Shown piece after piece: positions 8,847-12,900 of a stretch of 12,900 nt of DNA; within the stretch, counting starts at the first letter, position 1, and the number at the start of each line of letters is the position of its first letter. The notes under the pieces were generated by a model. The model was not told the origin of the DNA and made no database searches. It saw only the letters and a list, made by a program, of their open reading frames with translations. Origin of the DNA: Cellvibrionales bacterium UBA4495 (GTDB lineage Bacteria > Pseudomonadota > Gammaproteobacteria > Pseudomonadales > Porticoccaceae); assembly GCA_002388905.1 (NCBI GenBank), contig DGNJ01000081.1, forward strand, positions 2,117 through 15,016, in the 5' to 3' direction. The translations under genes and the position numbers were made by a program.

Positions 8847-9164
8847 TCAAAGGCAGTTTTTGGGCTTGTGGAGACCCGCGAGGCGGCTCAGAAGCCGGGC
8901 GGGGCTGGGAGGGAAGTGCTTCATGAGATAGATGCTGCGCCCCTTGTCGGGTCCCAGGTTCATGCCCACGAACTTGACCAGGGGCCGCATGGAGGGGGAA
9001 AACCCATAGGTTTCGTAAAACACGCGGGCCTGATAGATCAGCTCCCAGTGCTTATCGGTGAGTTCAATACCCTCATCACGGGCCGCCCTGCGGGCAAAGA
9101 CCTCCGTCCATTGCCCGGGGTCCTCGAGGAAGCCTTCTTCGTCGGTATCGAAATCCTGGTTCAT
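8847..9164 (-). CDS. tusE: TusE/DsrC family sulfur-carrier protein (single-cysteine, TusE-like)
   Basis: This 105-residue protein of the DsrC/TusE family resembles E. coli TusE (109 residues). TusE accepts persulfide sulfur from TusBCD for 2-thiolation of wobble uridine in tRNA by MnmA. Family features are DTDEEGFLEDPGQWTE (residues 6-21), DKHWELIYQARVFYETYG (37-54) and the C-terminal AGLHKPKNCL, whose penultimate Cys104 is the sulfur-carrying residue. In true DsrC of the dissimilatory sulfite-reductase system, a second cysteine lies eleven residues earlier; here that position is Ser93. This favours TusE over DsrC. No tusBCD is in the window. The ATG lies only nine bases after the T-tract of the yccA terminator and has no clear Shine-Dalgarno. 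yccA-tusE adjacency also occurs in E. coli. Confidence 0.88.
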   Translation of the reverse strand: MNQDFDTDEEGFLEDPGQWTEVFARRAARDEGIELTDKHWELIYQARVFYETYGFSPSMRPLVKFVGMNLGPDKGRSIYLMKHFPPSPARLLSRLAGLHKPKNCL

Positions 9165-9173
9165 GGCGGATAC

Positions 9174-9198
9174 AAAAAGGGCGGCCCCGGGGCCGCCC
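9174..9198 (-). terminator. Rho-independent terminator between yccA and tusE
   Basis: Read on the minus strand, GGGCGGCC and GGCCGCCC form a perfect 8-bp GC stem with a CCGG loop (plus-strand 9179-9198), followed by five T residues (9178-9174). It lies 19 bases past the yccA stop and ends nine bases before the tusE ATG. Its placement implies that tusE is expressed by read-through or by a promoter inside the end of yccA. Confidence 0.85.
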
Positions 9199-9217
9199 CA
9201 TGACGCGGCGGCGCCAG

Positions 9218-9871
9218 TCAGTCCTCGCTCATTCCGATCAGGTGAAGGAGGCTGCTGAAGATATTAAAGAGCATCACGTACAGCAGCACCGTCGCGGAAA
9301 TGTAGTTGCGCTCGCCGCCGTGGATGATCTGGCTGGTCTGCCACATGATAAGGCCGGAGGCCACCACCAGGAACATGCAGGAAATCACCAGCGAGAGGCC
9401 CTGGATCTGGAGGAAGACGTTGGCGATGGCCGCCACGAAGGCCACTATCATGCCGGTCATCAGGAAACCGGTCATGAAGTTGAGGTTTTTCCGGGTGGTA
9501 AGCACATAGGCAGAGCAGGCGAAGAAAATCAGCGCGGTGCCGCCCAGGGCCGTAAAGATGAGTTCCGAGCCCGAGGTTTTCAGGTAATAGCTGAGAATCG
9601 GGCCCAGGGTAAAGCCCAGCCAGCCGGTCAGGGCAAATACCCAGACCAGGCCCATGCCGCTATTTTTGTTTTTCTCCGTCAACCAGAGGAAGAGGAAATA
9701 GGGGAGCAGCGTCCACAGGCCCAGGTAGGGGGCGTTCACCGCCATGGCGATACCGGCCGTGAGGGCGCTGAAAAGGATGGTCATCGCCAGCAGCGCGTAG
9801 GTGTTACGCAATACCTTGCTGACCTCGGGGGAAAGGGTTGTCGAGGTCACGGCATTTTGAAGGTCTGCCAT
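9218..9871 (-). CDS. yccA: BAX inhibitor-1 family inner-membrane protein (YccA-like)
   Basis: This is a 217-residue polytopic membrane protein of the Bax inhibitor-1 / YccA family. E. coli YccA is about the same length and modulates the membrane protease FtsH. Seven hydrophobic segments are visible, roughly residues 24-44, 48-65, 74-95, 103-124, 132-153, 157-177 and 190-213. The last is preceded by the family signature IIHGGERNYISATVLLY (182-198), which includes conserved acidic and glycine residues. The cytoplasmic N-terminus is short, and the protein ends in GMSED. A promoter lies at 9908-9935 and CGGAG precedes the ATG, about 11 bases away. A strong terminator follows. The FtsH link is known for the E. 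coli protein and inferred here. Confidence 0.93.
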   Translation of the reverse strand: MADLQNAVTSTTLSPEVSKVLRNTYALLAMTILFSALTAGIAMAVNAPYLGLWTLLPYFLFLWLTEKNKNSGMGLVWVFALTGWLGFTLGPILSYYLKTSGSELIFTALGGTALIFFACSAYVLTTRKNLNFMTGFLMTGMIVAFVAAIANVFLQIQGLSLVISCMFLVVASGLIMWQTSQIIHGGERNYISATVLLYVMLFNIFSSLLHLIGMSED

Positions 9872-9907
9872 GTTCTGTGTACTCCGTTATCGCAAATTTA
9901 CATGGTC

Positions 9908-9935
9908 AATATACTGGATATCGGCGGCAAATCAA
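9908..9935 (-). promoter_or_regulatory. Sigma-70 type promoter of yccA
   Basis: On the minus strand, TTGATT (plus 9930-9935) and TATATT (plus 9908-9913) are separated by 16 bases. They match the consensus at four and five positions respectively. Transcription would start near 9901 and give a leader of about 30 bases. The element is in the divergent gap with the unknown plus-strand gene. Confidence 0.6.
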
Positions 9936-9956
9936 GCGGATCCGTGCACCTTGCGG

Positions 9957-9985
9957 TTGGCTTGAAAGCGCCCCGCCGGTAAACT
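9957..9985 (+). promoter_or_regulatory. Candidate promoter of the unknown gene at 10018
   Basis: TTGGCT (9957-9962) and TAAACT (9980-9985) are separated by the ideal 17 bases and each match the sigma-70 consensus at four positions. The predicted start near 9992 leaves a short leader before the ATG at 10018. It is modest in quality and supported mainly by position. Confidence 0.4.
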
Positions 9986-10017
9986 TCTCTGCCACCCCAT
10001 AACCCGAGAAAGAGACG

Positions 10018-10536
10018 ATGACGGAATCCCGAGAGGTACCTACAATCAACATGGAGCGATTCCTGACCCTGGCTGTGCAGATGCTGGACAGTTACTTTTT
10101 CAAGGAGCACAAGGAAAAGGCGCGAAAACTTTTCAAGGAGATCGATACGGGGCAGGCGGTCCGGGTGGGGACGCTCAACCTCGAACAGGATCGGAAAGCC
10201 AGTGTGGCTCTCAAGCTGGCTCTGGACCACTCGGAGTACCGGGGACATTTAACGTTCCACCGTTTTCGCCAGGGGCTGGACACGATGTTGAAAAACATCG
10301 CCGGCCACATCCGCCGCAAGCAGGATCTGAATGTTTTCAACAGCGAAGAAACGGGTGAAGTCCTGTTCAATATTCCCGGACTGGTGGAAGAGCACGGCAC
10401 CGTCAATATCCTGGTTCTCGGCCTCCAGGCACTGCAGGGCACCATTGTCGTCAAGCTGCAGTTTCTCGATCCCGCCCAGTTCCAAAAAGAGGCCGAAAGC
10501 GATGCCGCCGCCGGTAGTGACGATGCCGGCAATTGA
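10018..10536 (+). CDS. Conserved-looking hypothetical cytoplasmic protein
   Basis: I do not recognise this 172-residue protein. It has no signal peptide, membrane segment or known catalytic motif that I can see. Residues 10-42 look like a charged amphipathic helix rich in Lys, Glu and Phe (SYFFKEHKEKARKLFKEI). The middle has alternating hydrophobic stretches typical of strands, such as QAVRVGTLNLE and KASVALKLAL. A basic helix with HFR/RRK residues (about 82-103) follows. Residues 111-150 again alternate in a strand-like way (GTVNILVLGLQALQGTIVVKLQFL), and the last 20 residues are acidic and alanine-rich. The ATG follows GAGAAAGAG; an internal ATG lies at residue 12. Codon use matches its neighbours. 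It is divergent from yccA and convergent with the UmuD-like gene. Confidence 0.75.
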   Translation: MTESREVPTINMERFLTLAVQMLDSYFFKEHKEKARKLFKEIDTGQAVRVGTLNLEQDRKASVALKLALDHSEYRGHLTFHRFRQGLDTMLKNIAGHIRRKQDLNVFNSEETGEVLFNIPGLVEEHGTVNILVLGLQALQGTIVVKLQFLDPAQFQKEAESDAAAGSDDAGN

Positions 10537-10616
10537 GAGCTATACGCAAGAAAAACAGAAGAAAAGCCTCATTAAGCCCTCCGGGATTTGATAATCATGG
10601 CCCTTAATAATTCCTA

Positions 10617-11012
10617 TTAAACAGTGGAATACGTGGGTTTTCTAATGTATTTTATCGATTTTCGGCCGTCAATTTTGTAAACGGGCCGTCCGGCAAGAGG
10701 GCGCATCGGTAACCTTTGACCTGCTTCCGTTCCCGATCGACGGCAAAGGGTGCCGTCGGCGGCCAACGCCAGCGCGTCCTCCGTGTCGCTGGCCGAGCGA
10801 TCCACCAGTACCAGATCGCCCCCGCGAATACCGATAAATGCCAGGGAGTCATCTCCCGCCCGGGCCAGCAATGTCGCTCCCGGTCGCAGTACCCGATAAC
10901 AGCCCAGGCTGAGAGCGTCATTATGGCGTGGCCTGGCCGCAAGCGACTTCTGCCTGGCGCTGTCCTGGGCCATTGGCAGGGGCAGTTCTTCCTGTGCCAT
11001 CTCTGTATTCAT
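10617..11012 (-). CDS. Solitary UmuD-like S24-fold protein, catalytic lysine apparently replaced
   Basis: This 131-residue protein has a C-terminal region that aligns with UmuD/LexA S24 peptidases. Residues 40-90 (VLRPGATLLARAGDDSL, then GIRGGDLVLVDRS, then ADGTLCRR) follow the UmuD pattern HPSATYFVKASGDSM, GDLLIVDS and VDGEFTVKK. Ser56 occupies the nucleophile position. The UmuD lysine (Lys97) falls at about Arg92, so self-cleavage is unlikely. The first 37 residues have no helix-turn-helix and no Cys-Gly or Ala-Gly cleavage site at the UmuD distance. The last 20 residues are basic, AT-rich in coding and lack the usual final strand, suggesting truncation or divergence. GGGAG precedes the ATG. 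A LexA box overlaps its promoter. No umuC is adjacent. The fold is fairly sure; function is unknown. Confidence 0.75.
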   Translation of the reverse strand: MNTEMAQEELPLPMAQDSARQKSLAARPRHNDALSLGCYRVLRPGATLLARAGDDSLAFIGIRGGDLVLVDRSASDTEDALALAADGTLCRRSGTEAGQRLPMRPLAGRPVYKIDGRKSIKYIRKPTYSTV

Positions 11013-11053
11013 GAAAATTCTCCCACCGGTCCGGATTGCCTGGAATCAGATGA

Positions 11054-11069
11054 CTGTATATCCAACCAG
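11054..11069 (-). promoter_or_regulatory. LexA (SOS) box upstream of the UmuD-like gene
   Basis: The plus strand reads CTGTATATCCAACCAG, an intact CTG-N10-CAG as in the E. coli LexA consensus, flanked by A and T to give ACTG...CAGT. The left half, ACTGTATAT, is identical to the consensus. It lies 42 bases upstream of the UmuD-like start and would cover that gene's transcription start, the usual place for SOS repression. Confidence 0.78.
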
Positions 11070-11070
11070 T

Positions 11071-11099
11071 ACTCTAGCGTCATGGAATCCACTTGTAAA
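11071..11099 (-). promoter_or_regulatory. Predicted promoter of the UmuD-like gene
   Basis: On the minus strand, TTTACA (plus 11094-11099; five of six matches) is followed after 17 bases by TAGAGT (plus 11071-11076; four of six). The -10 element directly abuts the LexA box, so transcription would begin inside the operator. Confidence 0.6.
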
Positions 11100-11105
11100 C
11101 CGGCT

Positions 11106-11133
11106 TTGACGTGACCGCCCGAGCCACTATAAT
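11106..11133 (+). promoter_or_regulatory. Sigma-70 promoter of the thiC transcript
   Basis: TTGACG (11106-11111) and a perfect TATAAT (11128-11133) are separated by 16 bases. The predicted start near 11140 coincides with the first base pair of the riboswitch, which supports both calls. Confidence 0.85.
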
Positions 11134-11140
11134 CGACGGC

Positions 11141-12900
<1,760 letters not shown>

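Noticed and set aside
9961..9977. A CTTGAAA followed by CCCCGCC, resembling a second sigma-32 promoter
   Set aside because: The spacing is only three bases, far below the 11-16 needed. The CTTGAAA also overlaps the better sigma-70 candidate for the gene at 10018.
9200..9982. A 260-codon plus-strand open frame opposite yccA
   Set aside because: It is antisense to a clear seven-segment membrane protein. Its very polar His/Gly/Glu/Gln-rich translation is the expected mirror of hydrophobic codons.
10571..10608. ATTAAG and CTTAAT inverted repeat between the convergent genes, considered as a bidirectional terminator
   Set aside because: The stem is short and AT-only with a long interior and no adjoining T-tract on either strand.

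Overview
The window is GC-rich chromosomal DNA. It reads as a gammaproteobacterial housekeeping region. The evidence is the gene content and order (sucC-sucD, gpsA-DUF4389-sixA, prmB-aroC, yccA-tusE), an E. coli-type heat-shock promoter, an E. coli-type LexA box and a TPP riboswitch before thiC. The exact lineage cannot be fixed from sequence alone. A halophilic or sulfur-oxidising relative of the Chromatiales/Ectothiorhodospiraceae is only a guess. No tRNA, rRNA, CRISPR array, insertion sequence or prophage gene was seen.

Layout. Positions 1-1182 hold the end of sucC and all of sucD (succinyl-CoA synthetase, TCA cycle), closed by a strong terminator at 1206-1232. The chaperone gene htpG (1334-3232) follows its own sigma-32 type promoter. 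Positions 3296-5201 are a compact plus-strand cluster: gpsA (glycerol-3-phosphate dehydrogenase), a small DUF4389 membrane protein and sixA (phosphohistidine phosphatase). folE (GTP cyclohydrolase I) lies on the minus strand, divergent from a plus-strand run of prmB, aroC and yjbQ (5901-8370). A minus-strand run follows, in transcription order yccA, tusE, phhB (9871 down to 8432), with a terminator between yccA and tusE. A plus-strand gene of unknown function (10018-10536) is divergent from yccA.

The right end is the most unusual part. A small minus-strand gene (10617-11012) encodes a UmuD-like S24-fold protein. Its nucleophilic serine is present, but the catalytic lysine appears to be replaced by arginine, the usual cleavage site is missing and no umuC is beside it. 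A well-conserved LexA box overlaps its predicted promoter, so it is probably an SOS gene. Its promoter is back to back with a near-consensus promoter that drives a TPP riboswitch and thiC, which runs off the right edge.

Functionally the window mixes central metabolism (sucCD, gpsA, aroC), cofactor synthesis (folE, phhB, thiC, possibly yjbQ), protein quality control and translation (htpG, yccA, prmB, tusE), signalling (sixA) and a likely DNA-damage response gene. It does not look like a defence island or a biosynthetic cluster. The best candidate for something undescribed is the solitary SOS-controlled UmuD-like gene.
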